Source: a bacterium
GTDB lineage: Bacteria > SZUA-182 > DTGQ01
Assembly: GCA_023512255.1 (NCBI GenBank)
Contig: JAILZY010000032.1
Coordinates: forward strand, 1 to 34,185
DNA: 34,185 nucleotides
Direction: 5' to 3'
The stretch's first letter is position 1. Each line of letters begins with the position of its first letter. The notes below the pieces were generated by a model. That model was given only the letters and a program-made list of their open reading frames with translations. It ran no database searches and was not told where the DNA came from. The position numbers and the translations under genes are program-made. Below are positions 25,601 to 32,420 of this stretch, piece after piece.

Positions 25601-26337
25601 CCTTGCTGAAGAATCAGGAAGGTGATATCCACAGCAGTTTTCTTAGGCTGGATGAGAGGCCGACAGAGAATATGTGCACCGATTGCCATAAGGATCAACG
25701 CTATGTCTGCAAGAGTGAACATGACTTGAGCCTTCTGTCTCCTCAGGAGACTAATGTCCAGGGCCATACCGTGGCCCAATCAGGGGTCTGCTCGGCCTGC
25801 CATCTGGTTCATAACAGTCCGATTAAAACCTTGCTCTGGGCAAGGAGGCTGCCGCCTGAGAATGACTTTATGCTGGCTACCTGTTTGTCTTGTCATGAAA
25901 AGGGAAAGTGTGCCGGAGAGAAAGCCGTTTTTGTTGGTCTGCATCCTAGCTCTTTTGTCTATACGGGGAAAATAACTCAATTTCGCCGGATGGGAGATGC
26001 GGATTATAAGACCTATTTTCCCCTGTACGATAAGCAGGGCAGAAAGTCTCCCGTAGGGTTTGTAACCTGCCCTACCTGCCACAGCGCTCATCAGTGGGAT
26101 CCTGACTCCAAAGAATACCCAAGCTTGGGGAAAAATATCGAAGGCGATCCCCGAAATAGCTTTCTCCGAAACAGCGGGGCTGATTTTTCCATCTGCCTAG
26201 ATTGCCATGGGTTTGAGGCCATGCTAAAGTATAAGAATTACCATGTTTCTTCAGAGTGGCATCAAAAATACTGGCGACCTGGGCAGGATGTAAAACCGAC
26301 TGGGGTCAATATCACCGAGAAAAAACCAGTGCCGTAA
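22648..26337 (+). CDS. 28-haem c-type cytochrome built from tetrahaem repeats
   Basis: The protein is 1229 aa from ATG 22648; in-frame GTG codons at 22681 and 22687 are alternatives ahead of the same signal segment (WLVANVICFFLLQLGFHPLAFG). There are 28 CXXCH motifs. The first eight lie in an N-terminal part (residues 60-327). From about residue 360 the protein repeats a unit of about 162-168 residues five times, starting near 360, 528, 690, 852 and 1047. Each unit has GxCxACHxxHN, LCxSCH, KKLVGxYSHPV, LPLYD..G, TCxTCHxxHQW, DSFLR, LCLDCH and T/SEHDLRL. The SHPV and EHDL histidines are conserved and are candidate axial ligands. Repeat 4 has a 33-residue Ala/Ser/Lys-rich insert near 953-985. 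It is likely a periplasmic wire. Confidence 0.9.
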   Translation: MFRFFYRQGRWVSVKSDIPKGLPSSSLYWLVANVICFFLLQLGFHPLAFGQMVPNSAKECAICHFRWMDQFYYEGRGTDLVEYQKERDAADEMMCYSCHNGILVDSRERFWAKRGHRVNMVPSDKVRIPPEMPLDEKKQVVCGTCHTAHGVADELRYQQTIYLRFPNRNSEICIKCHVDKVGGPREGNHPIGVNSLPIPARILDNYGRSGVKKDAVICETCHTVHGTTDKNLLVIPTKVDNEYNALLCESCHTANPSMKGKGLGLGSHPVDIVPKLNMPKKWAGGSALITGAQNQIICLSCHCPHKAQKETSILASGAKSPICIECHRQESLVAKTEHDLSLSAPAELSPTSKVGSQTGICGACHWPHNAQSYRLWSRPLSGLKGDVGSKMCASCHNEKSCGQKKLVGTFSHPVNRDLSKLKVKKVDFPTYDEQGKPLSEGEAGGRIMCATCHNPHQWDPARKECGPGEMVEGGQKDSFLRMANNEHSHLCLACHQSQKSVIDTEHDLRLTAKEEPNWLGQKCTESGPCSACHIVHNAQGDKLWARLLPKAEDPISGYCQSCHRQNSCAEKKLVGTYTHPVGVDIKLADDKTSLPLFDKAGRVSAQGRSVTCSTCHNVHQWRPDQTDRGPGKNLEGDGRDSFLRIANDTESTLCLDCHKKQQYVAKTDHDLRFMAPKEKNYLGDPPRKSGLCGACHLAHNGASILMFAKMPNAEADVANQLCLSCHKEKGCAEKKLVGAYSHPMDKGIQAADGKTQLPLYAPDGSKQPSGKVACASCHSAHQWAPSELACGSGENREGTAKDSFLRLPMLPEPALCEDCHQRECLVANTDHDLRLLAEGERNIQNQTVGDSGICSACHLVHNAPSNNLWARELPVIAAGSSLIGQECASCHSRGKVGDKKIIADFSHPVDIRPMDKGITTNLPLYTMSGEIEQSGGGFLTCTTCHDPHLWTPAQHPAAAAEQPRESSAKAASSKGKSSGKAKAAALLKNQEGDIHSSFLRLDERPTENMCTDCHKDQRYVCKSEHDLSLLSPQETNVQGHTVAQSGVCSACHLVHNSPIKTLLWARRLPPENDFMLATCLSCHEKGKCAGEKAVFVGLHPSSFVYTGKITQFRRMGDADYKTYFPLYDKQGRKSPVGFVTCPTCHSAHQWDPDSKEYPSLGKNIEGDPRNSFLRNSGADFSICLDCHGFEAMLKYKNYHVSSEWHQKYWRPGQDVKPTGVNITEKKPVP

Positions 26338-26339
26338 GG

Positions 26340-26398
26340 TAAGGGGAAAACCCTTTTGATAAGGGGAAAACCCTTTTGAAAAAGGGTTTTCCCCTTTA
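26340..26398. terminator. Hairpin cluster at convergent gene ends
   Basis: AAGGGGAAAACCCTTTTGA occurs twice in direct order from about 26340. It is followed by the inverted AAAAGGGTTTTCCCCTT, so either copy can pair with it. It lies directly after the stop of the 28-haem gene, between convergent operons, where a bidirectional terminator is expected. It forms the left part of a 155-nt repeat block. Confidence 0.6.
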
Positions 26399-26405
26399 AC
26401 CCCTT

Positions 26406-26490
26406 TTCCTAAAACTTTAATAGCTATGTTATTAAAGTTTTAGGAGGATGGTTTGGAAGGAACCCTTATTGAATAAGGGTTCCTTCCAAG
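26406..26490. repeat. Double-hairpin repeat family 2, copy 2
   Basis: It is the reverse complement of the 14286-14366 element with few differences. The hairpin CCTAAAACTTTAAT / ATTAAAGTTTTAGG is followed by AGGATGG and a second hairpin, GGAAGGAACCC / GGGTTCCTTCC. It ends four bases before the cbiP stop on the opposite strand and may also serve as its terminator. Confidence 0.8.
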
Positions 26491-26493
26491 ATA

Positions 26494-28017
26494 TTATCTC
26501 CTGGTCCACTTTTTCATGATTTGGATGATCCGGTCTATATTGATCGAGTGTGAGATGTGGGCGGCCAGAAGATCATACTGTCTTTCCTTTTCTTCCCAAA
26601 AATTCCCCCTCCCTGCCGAAGGCTCAAAAGGTATGTTTTTTGTGGCCGCGATCTGGCCAAGTAGGCATCTTCGGAATCCTTGGGCATCAAAAAGACCATG
26701 GACATAGGTTCCTATAACTTTGCCCTGCTCGCTCAGCGCGCCATCAAAGCGGCAGTGGCCGCTCTTGTCGTCGATAGTTAAAAATGGCCGCACCTGGCCA
26801 AGGGGCCGGCTTTCTCCCATATGGATTTCATAACCCAAAACCCTCTGGCCAAAGAGAAGGTCTCGCCCTTCAATCCGACGTACGGTTTTTAGGGGTTGAA
26901 TTTCAGTTTTGACTGCAAGCATACCAAGCCCCTCGATCTGCCGAAGCTTCCCTTCCTGGCCACTTGGGTCTGCAATTTCCCTTCCCAAGATCTGAAACCC
27001 CCCGCACAAGCCGATGATCCATTTGTTGTTAGCTTTGGCGAATTGCTCGATTTTCTCCGCCCAGCCAGATTCTTTCAGCCAGAGCAGGTCATGCAGGCTG
27101 TTTTTGCTTCCTGGGAGAATCAAAAGATCGTAGGCCGCAAGATCAGTCGGCACATGCAGCCAGTTAAGAACAACCTCTGGCTCTTGCTCTAAGGCATCAA
27201 GGTCAGTAAAGTTAGAGAGGTGAGGCAGCCGAATGGCGGCAATATTGATCTTGTGCTCATCGAGTGGTCGTATATTGGCTCTGGCTTCAAGGGATAGGCT
27301 ATCTTCTTTTTCCACACAAAGCCCTGACAGATAGGGAACTAGCCCTAAAACTGGCTTTCCGGCTCTTTGCTCTATATAGGTGATCCCATCCCTGAAAAGC
27401 TCAGGATCACCACGAAACTTATTGATAATAATCCCCTGAATTAGCTCTCTTTCCTTGGCCGAGATAACCTCAAGAGAGCCGATGATTTGAGCAAAGACTC
27501 CTCCCCGATCAATATCGGCAATCAGGATGACTGGAGAATCGGTAGCCAGAGCCAGATCGAAATTCACCAGGTCATGGGCTCTCAGGTTGATCTCGCAGCA
27601 TGAGCCAGCCCCCTCAATAACAATGATTTCGTATTCTTTGGCCAGTTGATGGTAGCTCTCCATGACCAGATTTTTTACCGTAGGTTTAAAGGCATAGTAT
27701 TCTTTGGCGGTCATATTGCCGTAGACCTTGCCCTGGAGGATGACCTGTGAGCCGATCTGGCCAGTTGGCTTGAGGAGCACTGGGTTCATATGGACAGAAG
27801 GAGCAACTCCGGCAGCCTCGGCTTGAGCAGCCTGTGCCCGGCCAATCTCTCCCCCTTCAAGGGTAACATAAGAATTGTTAGACATATTCTGGGCTTTAAA
27901 AGGCACTACCCGATAGCCCATATTTTTAAATATTCGGCATAGGGCAGTAGCTATGATACTTTTGCCGACATCGGATCCAGTGCCAAGGAGCATGATCTTT
28001 AATGGCTTTTCCCGCAT
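26494..28017 (-). CDS. cbiP: Cobyric acid synthase (adenosylcobyrinate a,c-diamide amidotransferase)
   Basis: The protein is 507 aa from ATG 28017, a normal CbiP/CobQ length. An open frame extends upstream over cbiA, but its first 67 residues are not CbiP-like. The N-terminal dethiobiotin-synthetase-like domain has GTGSDVGKS and the family's FKAQNMSNNSYVT and EIGRAQAAQAEAAG. The C-terminal class I glutamine amidotransferase domain has IIGLCGGFQILG with the catalytic Cys and GTYVHGLFD with the His. It amidates peripheral carboxylates b, d, e and g of the corrin ring using glutamine and ATP. It starts 10 nt after cbiA, so it is in the same operon. GGGAGAGG lies about 14 nt upstream. Confidence 0.93.
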   Translation of the reverse strand: MREKPLKIMLLGTGSDVGKSIIATALCRIFKNMGYRVVPFKAQNMSNNSYVTLEGGEIGRAQAAQAEAAGVAPSVHMNPVLLKPTGQIGSQVILQGKVYGNMTAKEYYAFKPTVKNLVMESYHQLAKEYEIIVIEGAGSCCEINLRAHDLVNFDLALATDSPVILIADIDRGGVFAQIIGSLEVISAKERELIQGIIINKFRGDPELFRDGITYIEQRAGKPVLGLVPYLSGLCVEKEDSLSLEARANIRPLDEHKINIAAIRLPHLSNFTDLDALEQEPEVVLNWLHVPTDLAAYDLLILPGSKNSLHDLLWLKESGWAEKIEQFAKANNKWIIGLCGGFQILGREIADPSGQEGKLRQIEGLGMLAVKTEIQPLKTVRRIEGRDLLFGQRVLGYEIHMGESRPLGQVRPFLTIDDKSGHCRFDGALSEQGKVIGTYVHGLFDAQGFRRCLLGQIAATKNIPFEPSAGRGNFWEEKERQYDLLAAHISHSINIDRIIQIMKKWTRR

Positions 28018-28027
28018 GGTGATATGA

Positions 28028-29506
28028 TTATCCTCTCCCTTGCAAAAAGTAGAAAATGCTCTCAGGATGAGAGCCGAAATGAAGGTGTGGATAGCCAGCC
28101 AGACAATTTTTGTATCGAAACCCTTCTGCTTTTTTCTCCTGACCGCTTGGAGCAAGGGCTTCATAAGCCCGCGGTATGCTTTTGGGCATTTCGTCCATAG
28201 TCGAGTAGTGAAATTCATGGCCTCGAAGCTCTAGGCTGCCTGAAGGGCCAAGTGGACAATCTTCAAGGAGGCGAATTTTTCGATAGCCAAGGTGAAGTCT
28301 TTTTTCCATCCGAGCCAAAGTGGGAAAGATGCCTACTAGGGGAAAAAACTCTTGGGTAAAGGTTTTAATACCCTTGGTAAGATAGACAAACCCGCCGCAC
28401 TCGGCCAGAACCTGTCCTCCCTGCTCGATGAAATCTCGAATTGAGTTGAGCATACTGAGGTTTTGGGAAAGCTGAGGTCCGTAGAGCTCAGGATATCCTC
28501 CGCCAAGATAGAGGGCTTGGCAGGAGGCGGGAATTGCTTTATCTCGCAAGGGGCTAAAGAAGAGCAATTGTGCTCCAGCGGCCTTGAGGAGATCGAAATT
28601 GTCCTGATAATAGAAGCAAAAAGCCTCGTCTTTGGCTATGCCTATGGTTTTTATGGTTTTGATGAGCGGCTCCGGAGAGGATAAAGAGTAGGGGGAAGAT
28701 TCCTCAGCAGCCTTTTGAATCATGCTGGCAGGTGGGGCTATTCTCTTTATTTCTCCGGCTATTTCTCCGGCGCTCTGAGCAATGGCTAAGAGCCGCTCGA
28801 TATTTACTTTTTCTTCGAGCAAGGCAGAAAGTCTACTTAAAAAGCTGTCCGAAAGAGGGCTTTCCTCGCAAGTAACCAGCCCAAGATGTCTCTCAGGAAT
28901 AGTCAGCGACTCATCGCGGGGAAGATACCCTAGCACTTCAGTTTGACACAAGCTCTCGATAGCTTCTTTCAAACAGTCAAAGTGTCTTGGCCCAGCCACC
29001 TGATTCAGGATCAGACCCGCGAGGGGAAGCTGAGGGTCAAAGCGTTCATACCCTTGAATCAGAGCAGCCGCGCTGCGGGCCAGGCCGCGGCAGTTAACGA
29101 TCAGAATCAGTGGGCAGGCGAGCCATTTGGCTATCTGGGCTGAGCTTCCATCCTCGCTCAGGCTACCAAGCCCGTCAAATAAACCCATGACCCCTTCGAT
29201 CAAGGCCAGGTCTACTCCTTGGGCGTGCTGAATAAAGGTTTTGAGATTATATTCCCTTGAGAGCATCCAGCCATCGAGATTTCGCGACGGCAGGCCACTG
29301 ATTCGGCTGTGGTGGCCAGGATCGATAAAGTCAGGGCCAACCTTAAAAGATGACACGGAAAGCCCCTGCTTTTTAAAAAGGTGTAGAAGACCAAGGGTTA
29401 GGGTAGTCTTACCTGAGCCACTTTGGGCTCCAGCCACCATGAGGCGAGGGATTTTTATCCTGCCGGAGGGATATCCTTCTCTGGTCACTTCACATCCTCT
29501 AGTCAC
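28028..29506 (-). CDS. cbiA: Cobyrinate a,c-diamide synthase
   Basis: The protein is 492 aa from GTG 29506; a second in-frame GTG at 29488 is also possible. The N-terminal ATPase domain has GAQSGSGKTT and FKVGPDFIDPGHH, followed by EGVMGLFDG. The C-terminal GATase domain has ALYLGGGYPELY, the nucleophile in LAECGGFVYL and the closing HFGSHPE. It amidates the a and c acetate side chains of the macrocycle. The start region is a short imperfect tandem repeat of GAAGTGAC-like units, which makes the exact start uncertain. It sits 16 nt downstream of the cbiH frame and 10 nt before cbiP. Confidence 0.93.
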   Translation of the reverse strand: MTRGCEVTREGYPSGRIKIPRLMVAGAQSGSGKTTLTLGLLHLFKKQGLSVSSFKVGPDFIDPGHHSRISGLPSRNLDGWMLSREYNLKTFIQHAQGVDLALIEGVMGLFDGLGSLSEDGSSAQIAKWLACPLILIVNCRGLARSAAALIQGYERFDPQLPLAGLILNQVAGPRHFDCLKEAIESLCQTEVLGYLPRDESLTIPERHLGLVTCEESPLSDSFLSRLSALLEEKVNIERLLAIAQSAGEIAGEIKRIAPPASMIQKAAEESSPYSLSSPEPLIKTIKTIGIAKDEAFCFYYQDNFDLLKAAGAQLLFFSPLRDKAIPASCQALYLGGGYPELYGPQLSQNLSMLNSIRDFIEQGGQVLAECGGFVYLTKGIKTFTQEFFPLVGIFPTLARMEKRLHLGYRKIRLLEDCPLGPSGSLELRGHEFHYSTMDEMPKSIPRAYEALAPSGQEKKAEGFRYKNCLAGYPHLHFGSHPESIFYFLQGRG

Positions 29507-29522
29507 TTCATACCCTTCTCTT

Positions 29523-30389
29523 TTATTTCGTATCTTTTATCTCGGTATCTTTTATCTCGTATCCCCTGGGAGTGATCATATGTCCCCTGATGATCCTGGT
29601 TTTTGAATTGCCGATGATTATCAGAGAGAGCATGCTGATTTCATGCTGGGTAAACTCATCTAAGGTAGTGATGATTTTTCTCTCCTCATCCCGCAGGGCA
29701 TTATGGACTATTCCTACCGGAGTTTTAGGGGGCTGAAATTGCAGAAAGATGGCCTGAGCTTCCAAGATTTGTCCGGTGCGGTGTTTACTTTTGGGATTGT
29801 ATAGGGCAGTAACAAAATCGGCATAGGCCGCAGCCTCAAGGCGCTTTTTGATTACTGGCCAAGGGATAAGGAGATCGCTGAGGCTGATGATGGCTAGATC
29901 ATTCATCAGCGGCGCTCCCAGTACTGAGGCCGCGGCGCTGATGGCTGAGAGGCCGGGCACGATCTCAACTTCGATCTCATCATCCTCGTCTGGTCCTTTT
30001 GGCTGGCTAAGTAAAAGCTCTAGGGCCGGGCCAGCCAGGCCATAAATCCCGCAGTCCCCGCCGCAGACTAAAGCTACCCTCATCCCCTGCCTGGCTAAAG
30101 CGATTGCCTGCTGGCATCGATCCAGCTCTTTTCGCATCCCCGAGGCCAGCACTTTCCTCCCTGGCCAAAAATCTTTGATCAGGGCAAGATAGCGCTCATA
30201 GCCGACAATCACCTCAGACTCTTCCAGCACCTGAAGTGCCCGCAGGGTAAAGTGCTCTCGTCTTCCCGGCCCAAGGCCGATGATGGCTAATCTTCCGGTT
30301 TTTTTCTGGCCAGGGCTAAAGCTACATTGCCCCGTTTGGTTTTTGGGATCACAAGGTTTTGCTCGCCAGACAGAAGCATAGCTGCACAT
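29523..30389 (-). CDS. cbiH: Precorrin-3B C17-methyltransferase, start codon unclear
   Basis: The frame gives 288 aa from ATG 30389, the only standard start available. That start lies 103 nt inside cbiG, and its first 30 residues (MCSYASVWRAKPCDPK...) look like out-of-frame cbiG sequence. The real domain begins at residue 31 with TGRLAIIGLGPG. Family motifs follow: CGGDCGIYG, VEIVPGLSAISAAAS, TALYNPKSKHR and IIIGNSKT. The enzyme is SAM-dependent, methylating C17 with ring contraction in corrin synthesis. No ATG, GTG or TTG occurs in this frame between 30389 and the domain start. Expression may therefore rely on a -1 frameshift from cbiG at 30299-30305, giving a CbiG-CbiH fusion. Confidence 0.88.
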   Translation of the reverse strand: MCSYASVWRAKPCDPKNQTGQCSFSPGQKKTGRLAIIGLGPGRREHFTLRALQVLEESEVIVGYERYLALIKDFWPGRKVLASGMRKELDRCQQAIALARQGMRVALVCGGDCGIYGLAGPALELLLSQPKGPDEDDEIEVEIVPGLSAISAAASVLGAPLMNDLAIISLSDLLIPWPVIKKRLEAAAYADFVTALYNPKSKHRTGQILEAQAIFLQFQPPKTPVGIVHNALRDEERKIITTLDEFTQHEISMLSLIIIGNSKTRIIRGHMITPRGYEIKDTEIKDTK

Positions 30390-31366
30390 TCTGAAACTCC
30401 TTTTACTCCAAGGATATTTTTTACATACTCTGATGGTGGGCTAGGGGGATCGAGACGATTTAACTCTTCTTGGTTGAAGAAGCTGATTTTAAGTCCAAGC
30501 CTTCGGGCAAAGGCTAATAAGCCTGGCTCATCAGCCTTGCGGTCAATTGTGCCCACTTCGGCCAAAGAGAGGATCGAATAGCCATGTTCTGCCAGGATGT
30601 CCCTGACCTGGCTGTGGATCTCCTCCTTTGAGGTTCCCCGGTTGCAGCCAAGGCCAAGGAAGAGGGTCGGTGGCCGAAGGAGCAAGAGATGTTGAGCTGG
30701 CCAGCGGGGAAAATCCGTACGGTCAGAGATAATGATGAGAAAATCTCCAGCCAGAGGCCCCCGACCATCCCAGGCGATCACCCCCTCTGGGAGCCTGGTG
30801 AGGTATTTTTGGTATTCGCTCCAGCAAAAAATGGGAATCTCCCTTACCAGCGCAGCATTAAAGGCTTTCACTTTAGAAACATTTTCCAGGCAGAGCCCCT
30901 GCTTTCTGGCCCAGACCTCGATAGCTGTTTTGCCACTGATATCGGTAGCGGTGGTGATCACTGGCTGGGCTTTGATTTTGCGGGCAATGTCTCGGGCAAG
31001 CTCATGGGCCCCTCCCCAATGCCCGCCGAGTAGACTTATGGCCCAGCGCCCCTTCTCATCCACTACCACTACGGCCGGATCGTGCCATTTGTCGGTCAGA
31101 TGCGGGGCAATAGTTCTGACCGCAATAGCGGTGGCCATGATAAAAACGTGTGAGCGAAAGAGGTGAAAATTTCTGGCTAAAAGCTTGCTGAGCCCTTCGG
31201 CGGGAAAGGAGCTAATCGGCAAGCTGCCGCCCTCCTGGTGGCAGTCAGCGGCAATTTTTTCATGGAGAAAAACCTCAGCCTGTGGGAAGGCTTCGGCCAG
31301 GCGCAGGGCTAGTTTCCCGCCTGTTGGCGTTAGGGCATAGAGGGCCAGATCTTTTTTCTCTTCCAT
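30287..31366 (-). CDS. cbiG: Cobalt-precorrin-5A hydrolase
   Basis: The protein is 359 aa from ATG 31366, 4 nt after the cbiF stop; upstream ATGs at 31390 and 31402 would overlap cbiF. The N-terminal part has HVFIMATAIAVRTIAPHL, DPAVVVVDEKG and LLGGHWGGAHELA. The C-terminal CbiG_C domain has LFLGLGCNRGTS and the late GVKGVSECAAMLLSG. The enzyme opens the delta-lactone of cobalt-precorrin-5A and releases acetaldehyde in the oxygen-independent route. Its last codons, AGA AAA AAA CCG GAA GAT TAG, place a run of seven A in the slippery frame. This would continue into the CbiH domain after a -1 slip. Confidence 0.92.
   Translation of the reverse strand: MEEKKDLALYALTPTGGKLALRLAEAFPQAEVFLHEKIAADCHQEGGSLPISSFPAEGLSKLLARNFHLFRSHVFIMATAIAVRTIAPHLTDKWHDPAVVVVDEKGRWAISLLGGHWGGAHELARDIARKIKAQPVITTATDISGKTAIEVWARKQGLCLENVSKVKAFNAALVREIPIFCWSEYQKYLTRLPEGVIAWDGRGPLAGDFLIIISDRTDFPRWPAQHLLLLRPPTLFLGLGCNRGTSKEEIHSQVRDILAEHGYSILSLAEVGTIDRKADEPGLLAFARRLGLKISFFNQEELNRLDPPSPPSEYVKNILGVKGVSECAAMLLSGEQNLVIPKTKRGNVALALARKKPED
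30299..30305 (-). other. A7 heptamer in slippery register (candidate -1 frameshift site)
   Basis: On the minus strand the end of cbiG reads AGA AAA AAA CCG. The A_AAA_AAA heptamer is therefore in the X_XXY_YYZ register used for -1 ribosomal slippage. After a slip the next codon is ACC, the first codon of the CbiH domain (TGRLAII...). A GC hairpin CGGCC-TTG-GGCCG (30267-30279) lies 19 nt downstream, farther than in classical sites. Confidence 0.5.
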
Positions 31367-31370
31367 TGTT

Positions 31371-32165
31371 TTATTTCTTTCTATACTCATGGCTGAACTC
31401 AAGGTTATAGAGCCTGGAGGGAGTAATCGCCCCTGCCGGGTTGTCTGATCCTTGGCTGTCTGAAGCCCTCAACACCTCACCTACTAGAATCAAGGCCGTA
31501 CTTTTAATACCAGCCGCCTGGACAAGATCAGCGATATTCTCCAGTCTGCCGCGTACAATCTTCTCATCAGGAAGCGTGGCTTTTTGGACCACGACGGCTG
31601 GTGTCTCCTTGCGGTATCCTCCAGCCAAAAGCTCAGAGACAACTTCCCGAATAGCTGAAACACTCAAAAAAATAGCCATCGTTGCTCCAGCTTTGGCCAG
31701 ATTCGGCAGGGATTCTGAATCCGGCACCCTCGTCCGTCCTGCCCGGCGGGTCAGAATGAGGGTTTGGGATACCTCGGGTAGGGTCAGCTCCTGGCCTAAG
31801 GCCGCAGCAGAGCCAAAAACCGAGCTCACTCCTGGCACAATCTCAAAAGGGATGCCGGCTTTGACTAACGGAGCTATCTGCTCCTGAATGGCTCCATATA
31901 TTGATGGATCCCCTGACTGTAGCCTGGCTACTGTCTTTCCCCCTTGAGCAGCCGCAATGAGCAGGCCAACAATTTCATCAAGGGTCATAGAGGCGCTGTT
32001 GTGTATTTCAGCCTCCTTGCGGGCAAAGGCAAGGAGAGCCGGATTGACTAAAGAGCCGGCATAGACCACAAGGTCTGCTTCAGATAAGAGGCGCTTTCCC
32101 TTGACAGTAATAAGCTCAGGATCTCCGGGACCTGCACCGATAAAGTAAACCTTTCCCTTTGTCAT
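31371..32165 (-). CDS. cbiF: Precorrin-4 / cobalt-precorrin-4 C11-methyltransferase
   Basis: The protein is 264 aa from ATG 32165. It opens with GKVYFIGAGPGDPELIT, the SAM-binding loop of the tetrapyrrole methylase fold. RLQSGDPSIYGA, FEIVPGVSSVFG and LTRRAGRTRVPDSE follow, and the last is typical of CobM/CbiF. Length is normal for the family. It methylates C11 of the ring. The stop lies 4 nt before the preferred cbiG start. Upstream, a 255-nt gap with a repeat element separates it from cobO. Confidence 0.93.
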   Translation of the reverse strand: MTKGKVYFIGAGPGDPELITVKGKRLLSEADLVVYAGSLVNPALLAFARKEAEIHNSASMTLDEIVGLLIAAAQGGKTVARLQSGDPSIYGAIQEQIAPLVKAGIPFEIVPGVSSVFGSAAALGQELTLPEVSQTLILTRRAGRTRVPDSESLPNLAKAGATMAIFLSVSAIREVVSELLAGGYRKETPAVVVQKATLPDEKIVRGRLENIADLVQAAGIKSTALILVGEVLRASDSQGSDNPAGAITPSRLYNLEFSHEYRKK

Positions 32166-32279
32166 ATGCTTTATCTATATATCCTCCCTTTTTGCATTTC
32201 CCGTCATTTTTTGCATTTTCCGTCATTCCTGTCAAGGCTCAGAATTCGCAAAAACTTTTGATATTCCTGGATACTAAGC

Positions 32280-32380
32280 GGTTTCCTCGCCAAGGGCGAG
32301 AGCAGATCCAATTACCCGATCAATCGCAGGGGCGGTCCCCTGTGGTCGCCAAAATTGCGTGCTTTGTTAGTGAACAGACC
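32280..32380. repeat. MITE-like repeat family 1, copy C
   Basis: This is a 101-bp diverged copy between cbiF and cobO. The ends are GGTTTCCTCGCCAA and TTAGTGAACAGACC (9/14 complementary). Flanks are ACTAAGC (32273-32279) and ATTAAGC (32381-32387), a 6/7 match. The core is readable as AGCAGATCCAATTAC, then a CAATCGCAGGGGCGG block, then TTGCGTGCTTTGTTAG. A GGCG..CGCC hairpin occupies its centre. The insertion separates the cobalamin genes into two transcript segments. The rest of 32166-32420 shows only a short imperfect TTTTGCATTTTCCGTCATT-type tandem repeat near 32190-32230. Confidence 0.7.
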
Positions 32381-32420
32381 ATTAAGCTATTAATAATAAT
32401 TACTTACTCAGTAATTAATC

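Noticed and set aside
28018-28218. N-terminal extension of cbiP over the end of cbiA
   Set aside because: The 67 extra residues are out-of-frame cbiA sequence; CbiP homology starts at MREKPLKIMLLGTGSDVGKS.
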